A DNA stretch of 37,352 bases, taken from NCBI GenBank assembly GCA_900546445.1, contig URCV01000014.1, positions 1 to 37,352 of the forward strand, given 5' to 3'. Position numbers and translations under genes: made by a program. The notes below the pieces were generated by a model, which was not told the DNA's origin, made no database searches, and saw nothing but the letters and a program-made list of their open reading frames with translations. Every line of letters begins with the position of its first letter. The stretch's first letter is position 1. Below are positions 1 to 9,400 of this stretch, piece by piece. This DNA comes from an uncultured Bacteroidales bacterium. GTDB taxonomy: Bacteria > Bacteroidota > Bacteroidia > Bacteroidales > UBA932.

Positions 1-482
1 TTATGTCTGCTGTAGGTGCTGTTGCTGCATTTATTAGTGGGGTAGTTAAAGAGAATATTGATTTGTTGCGGCTTGGTGCGGATGATTACATTACAAAACC
101 TTTCGATATGGAAGAAGTTCTCGCCAGAATTGAAAGCAACTTACGCCGGATTCAATTTCAAAACAGCACGCCGTCATCTTTGAAGTGCAATGATTTGGTT
201 TTAGATTTAGACGGCAACAGAGCTATGCTACAAGGGGCGGAGTTACCTTTAACTGCGAAAGAATTTGCTATACTGGAATTGCTTATGAAATACCCGGACA
301 AGATCTTCTCAAAGGCGAATTTGTTTCAAAGTGTTTGGAATACAGAGTATATCAGCGAGGACAACACCTTGAATGTCCATATTAGCAACTTGCGAAACAA
401 GATGAAAGCCATTTGCCCGGATAAAGAGTTTATAGATACTGTGTGGGGCATTGGATACCGTTTGCATAAAGCCGAGGGGTAA
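1..482 (+). CDS. OmpR-family response regulator, 5'-truncated (foreign fragment)
   Basis: This is the C-terminal part of a two-component response regulator that would control neighbouring transport genes from the cytoplasm. The receiver tail is visible: LGADDYITKPF carries the conserved lysine of the receiver fold, at about residue 32 of the visible part. A winged-helix DNA-binding domain follows at residues ~64-157, with LTAKEFAILELL, NTLNVHISNLRNK and the GIGYRL wing. The phosphoacceptor Asp lies upstream of the window, so the ATG at base 3 is probably internal. An intrinsic terminator overlaps the stop codon and an ABC transporter gene follows, the usual order in antimicrobial-peptide resistance loci of Firmicutes. 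Base composition, the perfect U-tract terminator and the strong ribosome-binding site downstream all differ from the Bacteroidales bulk of the window. The exact sensor partner is unknown. Confidence 0.85.
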   Translation, partial: MSAVGAVAAFISGVVKENIDLLRLGADDYITKPFDMEEVLARIESNLRRIQFQNSTPSSLKCNDLVLDLDGNRAMLQGAELPLTAKEFAILELLMKYPDKIFSKANLFQSVWNTEYISEDNTLNVHISNLRNKMKAICPDKEFIDTVWGIGYRLHKAEG

Positions 483-505
483 GCTCTTGGCTTTATGCTT
501 TTTTT
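464..505 (+). terminator. Intrinsic terminator after response regulator
   Basis: A perfect 10-bp stem (GCATAAAGCC at 464-473 with GGCTTTATGC at 489-498) is followed at once by seven T residues (499-505). It overlaps the stop codon of the response regulator. This is a classic Firmicutes-style Rho-independent terminator. Confidence 0.85.
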
Positions 506-562
506 ATGGTTTCCAAATAGAAATTAAGAAATTCTTTATGATTTCCCCTTACACTAAAATGT

Positions 563-570
563 AAAGGAGG
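563..570 (+). promoter_or_regulatory. Strong Shine-Dalgarno site for the ABC gene
   Basis: AAAGGAGG ends 8 bases before the ATG at 579. It is a near-perfect anti-16S match, typical of Firmicutes and absent in front of the Bacteroidales genes in the rest of the window. It fixes the start and supports a foreign origin for this fragment. Confidence 0.8.
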
Positions 571-578
571 ATGACAAC

Positions 579-854
579 ATGAGTTCTGTTATTTTGGAAG
601 CACATGACTTAACAAAAGAATACCGGCACACAGTTGCCTTAGATCATATTGATTTGAAAATTGAAAAAGGGAAAATTTATGGCTTCATAGGCCAAAATGG
701 AGCAGGAAAGACCACCTTTTTGAGATTGGTTACAGGATTAGCGTTTCCGACAAGCGGCACCTTATCGTTGTGGGGGAAAACCGTCGAAAAGGAATTGCAG
801 GAACAGAGAAAGCGGATCGGTTGCATGATCGGCTTTGACCGCCGTTCAGGCTGA
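579..854 (+). CDS. ABC transporter ATP-binding protein, cut off by a sequence junction
   Basis: This is the N-terminal 84 residues of an ABC ATPase of the lantibiotic/bacitracin-protection (BcrA-like) type, which would power an exporter or protection pump. The Walker A motif GQNGAGKTT is at residues ~38-46, preceded by the usual VALDHIDLKIEKGKIYGFIG start. Homology continues to about GCMI (base 830). The last codons before the stop at 852-854 (GFDRRSG) are not ABC sequence but the antisense of the neighbouring dehydratase fragment. Q-loop, signature motif and Walker B are therefore missing. The start is set by the strong ribosome-binding site. The real coding part ends near 830; the rest is a junction artefact or a recombination scar. 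Confidence 0.8.
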   Translation: MSSVILEAHDLTKEYRHTVALDHIDLKIEKGKIYGFIGQNGAGKTTFLRLVTGLAFPTSGTLSLWGKTVEKELQEQRKRIGCMIGFDRRSG

Positions 855-1437
855 CGGTGTGGTAGAACTGCCGCCAGTCGGTCGCGATCATGTTGGTGGC
901 AACTTGGAACTGGGTGGCATTCTTGAATTCCCGCATGATCTCACGGCCGGAGAACCCGGCCTCCGGGCCGCAGGGATCCTCCACATAGGTGATGACGTCG
1001 TGCATCCCTTTGCACAGCTCCACCGCCTCGGCAAGGCTCCACGCCCCGTTGGGGTCGATGTTGATCCGTGCATCGGGGAACGCCTTTTTCAGCGCCCGGA
1101 GCGCGTCCATCTCCTCCTGCCCGGTCAGGACGCCGCCCTTGAGCTTGAAATTGCGGAAGCCGTATTTTTCCTGCACGGCCTGTGCTTCCTCCACGATCCG
1201 CTCCGGAGTCAGGATCTCCTCCCGCCGCAGGCGGAACCACGGGTCCGGGTTGCCGGATTCGTCCAGATACTGCATCTCCCCGGCGGGGGTCTCTGCCTTG
1301 TCGGAGACGTAGAAGAGGTAGCCCAGCATCTCCACCTCCCTGCGCTGCTGCCCCTCACCCAGAAGCTGGCACATGGGAACGCCCAGATACTGGCCTATCA
1401 GGTCCAGCATGGCGCACTCGATGGCCCATTCGCTCAT
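844..1437 (-). pseudogene. gudD: Internal fragment of D-glucarate dehydratase (enolase superfamily)
   Basis: About 198 residues from the middle of a glucarate dehydratase, which removes water from D-glucarate to give 5-keto-4-deoxy-glucarate in aldarate catabolism. Recognisable blocks in order: AIECAMLDLIGQYLG, GQQRREVEMLGYLF, the catalytic KLKGG (the KxK pair), NIDPNGAWSL with a metal-binding Asp, YVEDPCGPE with a metal-binding Glu, and TNMIATDWRQ. The capping N-terminus and the C-terminal catalytic His/Asp region are absent. The surrounding open frame runs on at both ends (1521 down to 730), but into unrelated sequence. The piece is clearly GC-richer than both sides and has a Firmicutes/Clostridia look. 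It is not a functional gene here. Confidence 0.8.
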
Positions 1438-1483
1438 AGACGCCCCTCCAGCTTCGACGCTCGGTGTAAGGAATACCCTCGCG

Positions 1484-1708
1484 TGAGCGGAAAAGCACGT
1501 TTCCGTTAGTCGGGCGGACATCGACTACGAGGTCGGTAAATCCTGCCTCCTTAGCCTTTATAATGTCACGCTCTATATTTTCTTTAGAATTGGCAAAGTC
1601 CGTGAAGTTAGCCGAAGCGTCGATCCAAATATAACGAGGCTTTGCCTGTTGGGTGCACGCAGCAAGTGATAGTATGGCCGCTGCCAGCATCGTCAGTTTT
1701 CTATTCAT
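1484..1708 (-). CDS. GHL10-family glycosidase lipoprotein, 3'-truncated (second paralogue)
   Basis: This is the N-terminal 75 residues of a GHL10 (glycosyl-hydrolase-like 10) lipoprotein. It has a signal peptide with lipobox SLAAC (Cys18), then PRYIWIDASANFTDFANS and DLVVDVRPTNGNVLF, which match the complete upstream paralogue almost residue for residue. The match stops at about VLFRS. Beyond that the frame reads into the foreign glucarate dehydratase fragment. The start at 1708 sits 7 bases after the stop of the upstream paralogue, so it is the fifth gene of the susC operon. A longer start at 1753 would overlap the upstream gene and lacks a signal peptide. The truncation is probably an assembly break: the two paralogues are similar in DNA sequence too, which favours mis-joining. 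Confidence 0.8.
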
Positions 1709-1715
1709 ATCTTTT

Positions 1716-3098
1716 TTATTTGTTAAGTGCCTTGTCAATACCTTCCTTAGCATATTCCCACTGGTCCGCGAGCTTGAGGTGAATCATATCGAAAAGGAAA
1801 TATCCGTCGCACGCATCGTAGCAAGCCTTTACGGAATTCACTATCGCCTGATTCTCCTCTTCCTGGGTGTACTGATTCTTTGAATCCCAGTTTCCTACGT
1901 CAGGACCACCGCATACCATAGGGCAGGCGTTTCCTATCTTATCCTTAGCCAAAGTGCAGAATCCCTGCATGGTCCATTCCCCACTACCATAGACTGCACC
2001 AGGCGAAGCATAAGCTCCGATGAGCATCTGGTCGCAATGGTCGGCATAGCCGTAATTCTTATAATTAGGAGTAGCCCACTTGCTGAAAGAAGCCGCAGTA
2101 TTATAAGAAGGGCTCGCCCAGTTTACACCCACATCGTAGTACTGTGAATACCAGCCACCTACATACACTCCGAACTTCACGTCAGGATTTACCTCGTGCA
2201 CGGCATTGGATGCCTTCTCCACGAAATCGTGGATGACCTTGGCACGAAACTCGAGGAAATTCTTATAGTACTTCGGAAGGGTCGTAAGTTTGTTCGCAGC
2301 CGTGTAATCCGCTCCTGCAGGCAGGATGTCATCGGGCCAGCGAAGGGAAAGAATGCCCATATAGTCCATAAACTGAGCCTTCGTCTCCTCTGAAAAGTCG
2401 GATTGAAGGCCGGCGTAACGGCATCTGTCGAGGAATATTCCATCGAGTCCTTCGTAAGCTGCCACTTCCTTAAGAAGAGCTATCAGATAGTCCTGAACCT
2501 CAGGATGGGCAGGATTGAAGAAAAGATCCTTTCCACTGTCGAGGGCATTCATAAGCCCGGATGACATATTATAGGTGGTAGCCCAGCTACGTTTCGACGG
2601 GTCTCTCATAAGAAGACCGGTTCCACCGAAAGAACGATTTCCGCCTATCATAGTATTCAAAGCTGCGTGTACGCGAAGTCCCAGCGAATGCCCTATTTCG
2701 ATGAAGGCTGCCAGATAATCCCAGGTAGCCGTGCGTTTAACCTGTGTATAAGTGCCATTCACCCAAGCTCCCAAATATTCTACCGGATGTCCCACCTTAG
2801 TAGAAAAAAGGACGTCCCCCGTAGTAGGACGCACATCCACTACTATATCGGTAAAGCCCGTCTCCTTAGCCTTAGTGAGGTCTCGGCGAATATTATCCTT
2901 AGAATTGGCGAAATCAGGGAAGTTAGCCGCAGCGTCGACCCAAATGTAACGAGGCTTTTCGACCTTAGGCTTGTCAGGGTCACCATCCGGAGAAGGCCAT
3001 TCCCATTCCGGAAGGTTATTCTTACCACTGTCTTCGCAAGCAGCGACACTGAAAAGTGCCGCTGCAAGCAAAAACAAATAACTTATTGATTTTCTCAT
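1716..3098 (-). CDS. GHL10-family glycoside hydrolase-like lipoprotein
   Basis: A 460-residue putative glycosidase on the cell surface or in the periplasm. A signal peptide with lipobox SVAAC (Cys21) is followed by a short acidic, Pro-rich linker, then a TIM-barrel domain of the GHL10 family (PF02638 type). The family signature IVVDVRPTTGDVLF is at ~85-98, HSLGLRVHAALN at ~137-148, NPAHPEVQDYLI at ~195-206, and GLDGIFLDRCRY at ~218-228 carries the likely catalytic or substrate Asp224. The best-studied relative is E. coli DigH (YddW), which cleaves peptidoglycan strands stripped of stem peptides. Whether this protein shares that substrate is unknown. It follows DUF5018 by 3 bases and precedes a truncated paralogue, so it is an enzyme of the susCD operon. 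Confidence 0.85.
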   Translation of the reverse strand: MRKSISYLFLLAAALFSVAACEDSGKNNLPEWEWPSPDGDPDKPKVEKPRYIWVDAAANFPDFANSKDNIRRDLTKAKETGFTDIVVDVRPTTGDVLFSTKVGHPVEYLGAWVNGTYTQVKRTATWDYLAAFIEIGHSLGLRVHAALNTMIGGNRSFGGTGLLMRDPSKRSWATTYNMSSGLMNALDSGKDLFFNPAHPEVQDYLIALLKEVAAYEGLDGIFLDRCRYAGLQSDFSEETKAQFMDYMGILSLRWPDDILPAGADYTAANKLTTLPKYYKNFLEFRAKVIHDFVEKASNAVHEVNPDVKFGVYVGGWYSQYYDVGVNWASPSYNTAASFSKWATPNYKNYGYADHCDQMLIGAYASPGAVYGSGEWTMQGFCTLAKDKIGNACPMVCGGPDVGNWDSKNQYTQEEENQAIVNSVKACYDACDGYFLFDMIHLKLADQWEYAKEGIDKALNK

Positions 3099-3101
3099 AT
3101 T

Positions 3102-4790
3102 TTACATATCCAGACAGTCGAACTGTACACAAACGAGCTGACCACCGGCGAAGAAGAAATAAGCGTACATATAATAGCCGTTATCCGATAGTCTCAGTGC
3201 CACATCACTGCATGCATTTCCGTTAGCCTGATTAATGTTACTCATAGAACCATAAATGCCGACTTCTGACTTCCATACGATATTATCCAGATTAGCGTCT
3301 CCCAGGTCGTAGAGATATATCATATCGTCCGCACCCCAAGTGAATGAGTTCACGGAGTTAGCTATCAAATAGCCTACGCCGTTAAAGTTTACGTAGTCCA
3401 GAGCATTACGTACCCAGTTCGAAGACGTATATGGGCTATGGCACTTATCCTTGTTAGTCGCACCGTCAATCCATATAGTACCGCGGTCCACATTAGCTGT
3501 TGTACCTCCGGTCAATTTAGCGTAAGAATTCACGAAGTAATCTGACTTAGGGTTAGAAGGGTCAGTAGCGACTACATCACAGTTGTAAACCCAACCACCG
3601 GCACTTACTGAGCTATTGATGGTAACGAGTTCAGGTTCTGTGTTCAAAACACCACCTGTCACAGTCCATCTGAGGAAATACCATCCGGCATCCTCGTAGC
3701 GAGGCATAGTGATGACTGCATCTTTGTCAAGCGAACCGATAACCGAGATGCCACGTCCGTAAGACTTGCCGCCTACGTTATAGCGAATGTACTCCGTAGG
3801 GGTACCGTTTATGCCCTTTATGCGATAGACTACGATTTCCTTAGAATCGAGGTTAGTCACGAGGATGTTATCCGACGAGTCGCCCGTAGCCTTGAAGTTA
3901 CCGAGACTGCTCTTAAATGGAAGCTTGATGGTTCCTTCCTTAGCACCAGTCTTGCGATTAACCACCATCATATCCTCATTACGTGTATTCAGGACGATAT
4001 AATCCTTAATAACGGCCATAGAGGTCATCATAAGAGGCGTAGCAGGTGCATAAGTATCGACGATCTTATTATTCCATAAAATCTTGCCGCTACCAGGGCG
4101 CATACCCTTTTCGAGGGTAGAAGGAAGCTGAACCTTAACGGTATACTCGGCAGTAGTCTTGCCGTCCTGAGCAGTTACGGTGAACTTCACGTCCTTACTA
4201 TAGTCGCAAGCTACCTTAGTAGGATCAGTACCTGTAATGGTAGCACCGAAGGAGAGTTCCACCTCGGCAAGCTGCTTGGCAGGAGCCTCATCCTTAATGA
4301 TGGAAATGACCTTAGTCGATTCGTTTACCACACCCACGAGATTCTCGTCGACGAGCTTGAATGCAGTGACGGCGCAAGCGTTGCTCTTACGAATCTCGCC
4401 GCGAACGATATAATCGGTTCTTTCTTTTTTCTGGTTGATGACGGTAATTATATTGTCCTGAGTCAAGTCCATAATAAGGATGGACGGCTCGATGAAGCAA
4501 TTGTCATCGAGATTAGCTACGACCTTCACCTTCTTGAGGTCATCTTCGGTGAGGTTATATTTGGTGTTAGCCGGATAGGTGTAAGGGAAGACTATGGTAA
4601 TCACGTGATTATCATAATCTATCTCCGACTTGAAGTGATTCTCCTCACTTGTATCATCTATAAATGAAGCGGTGATGCTGTTAATGGCCTTTGTAGCTTC
4701 AGCCTCCGACACCTTGAAATCGGGCTGCTGACACGAAGCCATAAAAAGAGCAGACAAAGCTACCGCAAAATATTTACTCAAGTGTTTCAT
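3102..4790 (-). CDS. DUF5018-containing surface lipoprotein
   Basis: A 562-residue lipoprotein with signal peptide and lipobox FMASC (Cys20). The N-terminal ~230 residues show two or three repeated beta-rich units, each ending in phrases such as ITVINQKKERTDYIVRG and FTVTAQDGKTTAEYTVKV, typical of the Ig-like DUF5018 repeats. The C-terminal ~320 residues are beta-rich and look like a propeller or solenoid (DYIVLNTRNEDMMVVNRKTG, SSDNILVTNLDSKEIVVYR). Proteins of this sort sit right after susD and serve as surface glycan-binding or scaffold proteins; that role is inferred from position and family. The gene starts 6 bases after susD and is followed 3 bases later by the GHL10 enzyme. Confidence 0.8.
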   Translation of the reverse strand: MKHLSKYFAVALSALFMASCQQPDFKVSEAEATKAINSITASFIDDTSEENHFKSEIDYDNHVITIVFPYTYPANTKYNLTEDDLKKVKVVANLDDNCFIEPSILIMDLTQDNIITVINQKKERTDYIVRGEIRKSNACAVTAFKLVDENLVGVVNESTKVISIIKDEAPAKQLAEVELSFGATITGTDPTKVACDYSKDVKFTVTAQDGKTTAEYTVKVQLPSTLEKGMRPGSGKILWNNKIVDTYAPATPLMMTSMAVIKDYIVLNTRNEDMMVVNRKTGAKEGTIKLPFKSSLGNFKATGDSSDNILVTNLDSKEIVVYRIKGINGTPTEYIRYNVGGKSYGRGISVIGSLDKDAVITMPRYEDAGWYFLRWTVTGGVLNTEPELVTINSSVSAGGWVYNCDVVATDPSNPKSDYFVNSYAKLTGGTTANVDRGTIWIDGATNKDKCHSPYTSSNWVRNALDYVNFNGVGYLIANSVNSFTWGADDMIYLYDLGDANLDNIVWKSEVGIYGSMSNINQANGNACSDVALRLSDNGYYMYAYFFFAGGQLVCVQFDCLDM

Positions 4791-4796
4791 AAATTA

Positions 4797-6428
4797 TTAT
4801 CTCCACTCTTCAAATTGTTCGTTAATAAGATTATTGTCTCTAAGCTCTGCGGTAGGGATACCGAGGTTATAGAGTTTCTCAGGGAACACGCGATCCTTAA
4901 GGTCGCACTCTTCGTAGTTGAAGGTGGTACCTGTAATTCTGAAAGCGTGGCAGCGGTAGTTGTTCAATCCTTCCGGATATTTCTTATGTGCGATTCTCCA
5001 TCTACGAAGATCCCAGAACTGATGTCCTTCGTATGCGAGCTCAACCTTGCGCTCGTTACGGTAGTCCTTGAACCAAGCCTCTCCGGTAGTGCTCTTCGCA
5101 GGAAGATTTACGCGGGCGCGAACCTCGTTCATAGGAGCCTGATAGTCAGACTTCTTAAGCATATACGCAGCCTCAGCCTTGTTAAGAAGAACTTCGGCAT
5201 AACGCATCTCTACCCAAGTCTGCGTACTCTTCACACCCTTAAGGTCAGTGTGTTTCTCGTCGATGAACTTGCGAAGGAAATAACCGGTAGTAGTCTTACC
5301 ATAAGAATATGGAGCCGAGCCATATTTCATAAACTCACCATTTGTTCCGTTTACGGTACAATCCATAATCTTGTCACCGTCAGGGCCCCAAGTGCAGCCA
5401 TTGTAGTAAATGGTAGCCTTGAAACGAGGTTCGAGGCTCTCGTAGTCAGGACGGGTCTTGACAGAGCCGTCATGATAGCCGCTCCAGTCGTACTTCGTAC
5501 CATCGGCCTTCTCATAGCTTTCCACCATCTCCTGTGTAGGAGTTCCGAGAGCGCCATAGTCGTAGCCGAAGCACATAGGCACGTAATCTTGGTCAAATGT
5601 ATGGGTAACACCGTTCTTGTTAAAGTCGAACTCTATGATGGACTCCTTATTATTACCCTTCCAAGACTGTGCATAATCACTTACCAAACCATATTTGTTA
5701 AGCTTGATGACAGAATCGGCAGCGTCATAGGCATCCTGCCAGCGACCTGCATAGAGCATGACGCGGGACATCATAGCCCAAGCACCACCCTTCGTGATTC
5801 GACCTCTTTCTGCTGCAGGCCAATCCACAGGCAAGTTCTTAGCTGCATAAAGCAGGTCTTCGTACATATCCTGCCAGAACTCATCCGGAGTAGAAAGGGC
5901 CTTGTCGTTTGACTTAGGCAATTCCTTATAGTAGATGATTCCCTTCGGATGACGCTTTGCCAACTGGAAATGCAAGAAAGCACGGAAGAAACGAGCCTGC
6001 GCTACGAAAAGTGTGTCTGTCTGTGCATCGAAGTGCGAGAATTTGGCTCTGGAGTTCAAGAATCCGTTTACACGGCGAACTTGGCCATAAGCATTACCCC
6101 AAACACCCCACAGACATCCGTCAGGAGTCACTGCGTCAGCATTTGTAACATAGTTGTTCGGATGTCCGGCCTTATTACCGAGTGCTTCCGAACCATATTT
6201 GAGCTCATCGGTAAGGCTCTCGGTCATACTTCCACCGAACTGTGCTTCACCGAATTGGCCATACTTATAAAGATAAGTGTAGAATCCGTTAAGATAGTAA
6301 TTGGCAGACTCCTTAGTTTCCCAAATGGCTGCCTCCGAGAGGGTCGATGAATCCGTAGTGCCATCAAGCCATTTGTTGCAGGATACAAGAGCTGCGATAG
6401 ATGCTAAAATTAATATTGATTTTTTCAT
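4797..6428 (-). CDS. susD: SusD/RagB-type glycan-binding outer-membrane lipoprotein
   Basis: A 543-residue lipoprotein that caps the SusC channel and captures oligosaccharides at the cell surface. Lipobox LVSC places the lipidated Cys at position 17. The mature protein shows the SusD/RagB tetratricopeptide-like helical core (SANYYLNGFYTYLYKYG, FFRAFLHFQLAKRH, AWAMMSRVMLYAGRW) and the family C-terminal block, with TWVEMRYAEVLLNKAEAAYM, VRARVNLPA and ERKVELAYEGHQFWDLRRWR. It begins 14 bases after susC, the standard partner arrangement. Sequence alone does not tell the ligand. The name is used for the family, not for starch specificity. Confidence 0.93.
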   Translation of the reverse strand: MKKSILILASIAALVSCNKWLDGTTDSSTLSEAAIWETKESANYYLNGFYTYLYKYGQFGEAQFGGSMTESLTDELKYGSEALGNKAGHPNNYVTNADAVTPDGCLWGVWGNAYGQVRRVNGFLNSRAKFSHFDAQTDTLFVAQARFFRAFLHFQLAKRHPKGIIYYKELPKSNDKALSTPDEFWQDMYEDLLYAAKNLPVDWPAAERGRITKGGAWAMMSRVMLYAGRWQDAYDAADSVIKLNKYGLVSDYAQSWKGNNKESIIEFDFNKNGVTHTFDQDYVPMCFGYDYGALGTPTQEMVESYEKADGTKYDWSGYHDGSVKTRPDYESLEPRFKATIYYNGCTWGPDGDKIMDCTVNGTNGEFMKYGSAPYSYGKTTTGYFLRKFIDEKHTDLKGVKSTQTWVEMRYAEVLLNKAEAAYMLKKSDYQAPMNEVRARVNLPAKSTTGEAWFKDYRNERKVELAYEGHQFWDLRRWRIAHKKYPEGLNNYRCHAFRITGTTFNYEECDLKDRVFPEKLYNLGIPTAELRDNNLINEQFEEWR

Positions 6429-6442
6429 AACTCTTTCTCCTT

Positions 6443-9400
6443 TTAGAATGTAAGTTTAACGCCTAACTGATATACTTTCTGCTGAGGATAGTAACCGTTG
6501 TTCACGCCCGGCTGTTCAGGATCGACGTGATACTTGTTCAATCCACTGAAAGTAAGAAGATTCGAACCCTGAAGGTAGAATCTAAGAGAAGACATTCCCA
6601 TAGCCTTCGTAACCTTAGCAGGGAGGGTGTATCCGAACTGAAGTGACTTCAGACGAAGGTAGCTACCGTCTCTGTACCAGAATGTAGATGAGAATGCGTT
6701 ATTAGAGCTGACTGTAGTAATGGTTGGACGAGGGAACTCTCCGTTAGGATTGTCCGGTCTCCAAGAATTCTCGAGAAGGAATGCAGGTGAGTTACCGCCG
6801 TGATAGAATGGCTTGGTGAGGAAGGTGTTATCCATAATACCCTCTGAACCTGTAGCCGTGTACTGTCCCGTAAGGGAAACCGTACGTCCGGTAGCACCCT
6901 GCCAAAGCATATCGATATCGAAGCCCTTCCAGTTAGCATAGAGGTTCAACGAACCCTGAATGCGTGGATAGGCACTTGCTGCTACATAACCCATATCCTG
7001 AGCGTATGTAATCTGTCCGTCACCGTTACGGTCTATATACTTGATGTAACCAGGGACTACAGCCTTGTCCGACATAACTGCACTGTTGCGAATTTCAGAC
7101 TCATTCTGGAAGAGACCATCTGCCATATAACCATAGAGAGAGCCGACTTCCTTACCTGTAAGCTTCTGGTATTCAGGAGCGTTAGGTGAATCACCGGCGT
7201 AGTAGAGCCATCTGCGGTAAGCATAAGTGAATGTCATCTTCGCACCATAGTTCAAAGAACCGATGTAGTTATCGTGCCTGATGGTGAAGTCGAAACCGCG
7301 ATAGTCTTTCTTATTATCGTTTCCGTAAGAGAAATAGTATCCACCACGAGATGGAGAGTAAGAACCCGTAACTCCTGAGAGGATGTCGTACTCGTACTTA
7401 TAGTAAACGTCGAATTCCAATCCGAGAAGTCCGTTCCAAGCCTCGAAGTCCACACCGACGTCGTAGCTGTTCATCTTAGCCCAAGTAAGGTTAGGGTTAC
7501 CGATAACGGAAGCGAAAACCATTCCCTGATTAACACCGCCTAACACGAGAGCGTTGTTTGAAAGTCCGAAGAGGTCGACATAGTTAGTAGACTGAAGTCC
7601 GTTGGAAGTAGCTGACTTACCGGCGCTGGCACGGAGTTTCAACTCGTTAATCCAAGAAGCGTCGAACCAGTCTTCCTTATGCATATTCCATCCTAAAGAC
7701 ACGCCCGGAAGAACGACCCAGCGAGCACCTGCCTTGTTAGAGAAGATGTAAGAACCGTCGTAACGGCAAGTAGCCTCGAGAAGGTACTTCGAATCGTAAG
7801 CGTAGTTCACACGACCTGCGAATCCGGCAGCACGTGAGTGTGAAGACGATCCTGATACTTTAGGCATCATCTCGGAACCTACGCCCGTCTTGTTAGTAAC
7901 CTTGCTCAACTCTGCGAGGTTAAGGAAGTCGAGACCATATCCGGTAGCGCCTATAGTGTGGCTCTTTACCTCTCTGGTTTCCACCAAAGCCAAAGCCTTG
8001 ATCGTGTGCTTACCAAATTCTCTTTCGTAGTTTGCACTCAAGTTAGTGGTAATGGCGTAGTTATAATAAGCCGACTCGGAAAGTGTGATGTTGTTGCCAC
8101 GAGCATCGTTAGAGACTGCATAAGAAAGGTCGGTAACACCAGCCGTAGGAAGAGTGAGCACTGCCGTACGATAAGGAGTAGCCAAACTTCTGGTATTCTG
8201 GAACATCATATCGTATGAACCCATAGCCTTGAGGTAAAGTCCCTTAATGAAAGGCACATCGTAGCGAAGGGCTGCATTTGTCTGAAGATATGTGTTTCTC
8301 ACATTATTGTTACCTGTCTCGGTAGCTGCGGACAGAGGGTTGACCCAAGAAGAGTTCGTACGAGTGGAAACAGGATAGCTTACGCCGTTAACCTCGTAGT
8401 ACTTAGGTACGAAAGGAAGTGCACGGACAGCCTGCTGAGGGATATTGTTCCAGTCGTTAGGGTTAGCCGAGAAACCAGGCCGGTTCCTGACCTCGAGACG
8501 ACCTGCGAGATTCATCTCGAATGAGAGGAAGTCGTTAATCTTAGTATCGACGTTAGAACGGATGTTATAACGTTTGTAATTGAAGTTCTCTACGTTACCA
8601 TTCTGATCGAAGAATCCGATGGAGGTGAAGAACTTGGACTTGTCGTTACCGCCGCTGACGCTGACAGAGTGATGCTGGGTGGTACCCACTCCGAAAGTCT
8701 CCTTATACCAATTAGTGTTTCCCCAGCCGTGGCTGCCTTCCTCCATCCACTGAAGATGCTCCTTAGTGAAGATAGGAGTAAATTCCTTACCTATGGCCAA
8801 GCAATCGAGCTCGGTTACCTTATTATACCAGTAAGCATAAGAAGGGCCGTCGAGCATTTCAAGCATATCGGTATTCTTGCTGATACCATACTCGCCATTA
8901 TAGCTGATGCGGGTCTTCTGCGCATCACCTCTCTTAGTGGTAACCAGAATGACCGCAGTAGCATCGAGACCATAGATGGAAGCGGATGTCGCATCCTTAA
9001 GGACTGAGATGCTCTCGATTTCGTTAGGGTCGATTTCGTTAAGGTCACGCTTTACACCGTCGACCACGCAAACTGCGCCCTGACCACGTACGAGAATGGA
9101 AGCTGCATCGCTACCAGGCTGACCGCTCTGCTGGAGAGCAACCACACCGGCTACGCGGGTACCCACCATAGAAGACACACCCACTGCAGGCGACTTCAAG
9201 AGTTCGGCACCCTTCACTGAGCTTACGGCATTGGTCAAATTAACCTTAGACTGTGTACCATAACCGACTACGATGGCATCGTCAAGAGCCATGGCGTCGT
9301 CTAAAAGTGTCACGTTGATCTTCGTGCGGGTTCCGACCTGTTCCTTAGCGGTTTTCATTCCGAGGAAGGCGAACTCCAATACGTCCGTTTCCTGACATTC

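Noticed and set aside
521..560. Operator or sigma-70 promoter before the ABC gene (AAGAA-A-TTCTT palindrome, TACACT)
   Set aside because: The palindrome is only 5 bp per arm and the -35/-10 candidates are spaced about 20 bases apart; too weak to list as a feature.
835..1509. 224-codon plus-strand open frame in the GC-rich fragment
   Set aside because: GC-rich DNA opens several frames; the minus-strand frame holds all glucarate dehydratase motifs.
4782..5912. 376-codon plus-strand open frame opposite susD
   Set aside because: Shadow of the SusD coding strand; no signal, motif or start context of its own.
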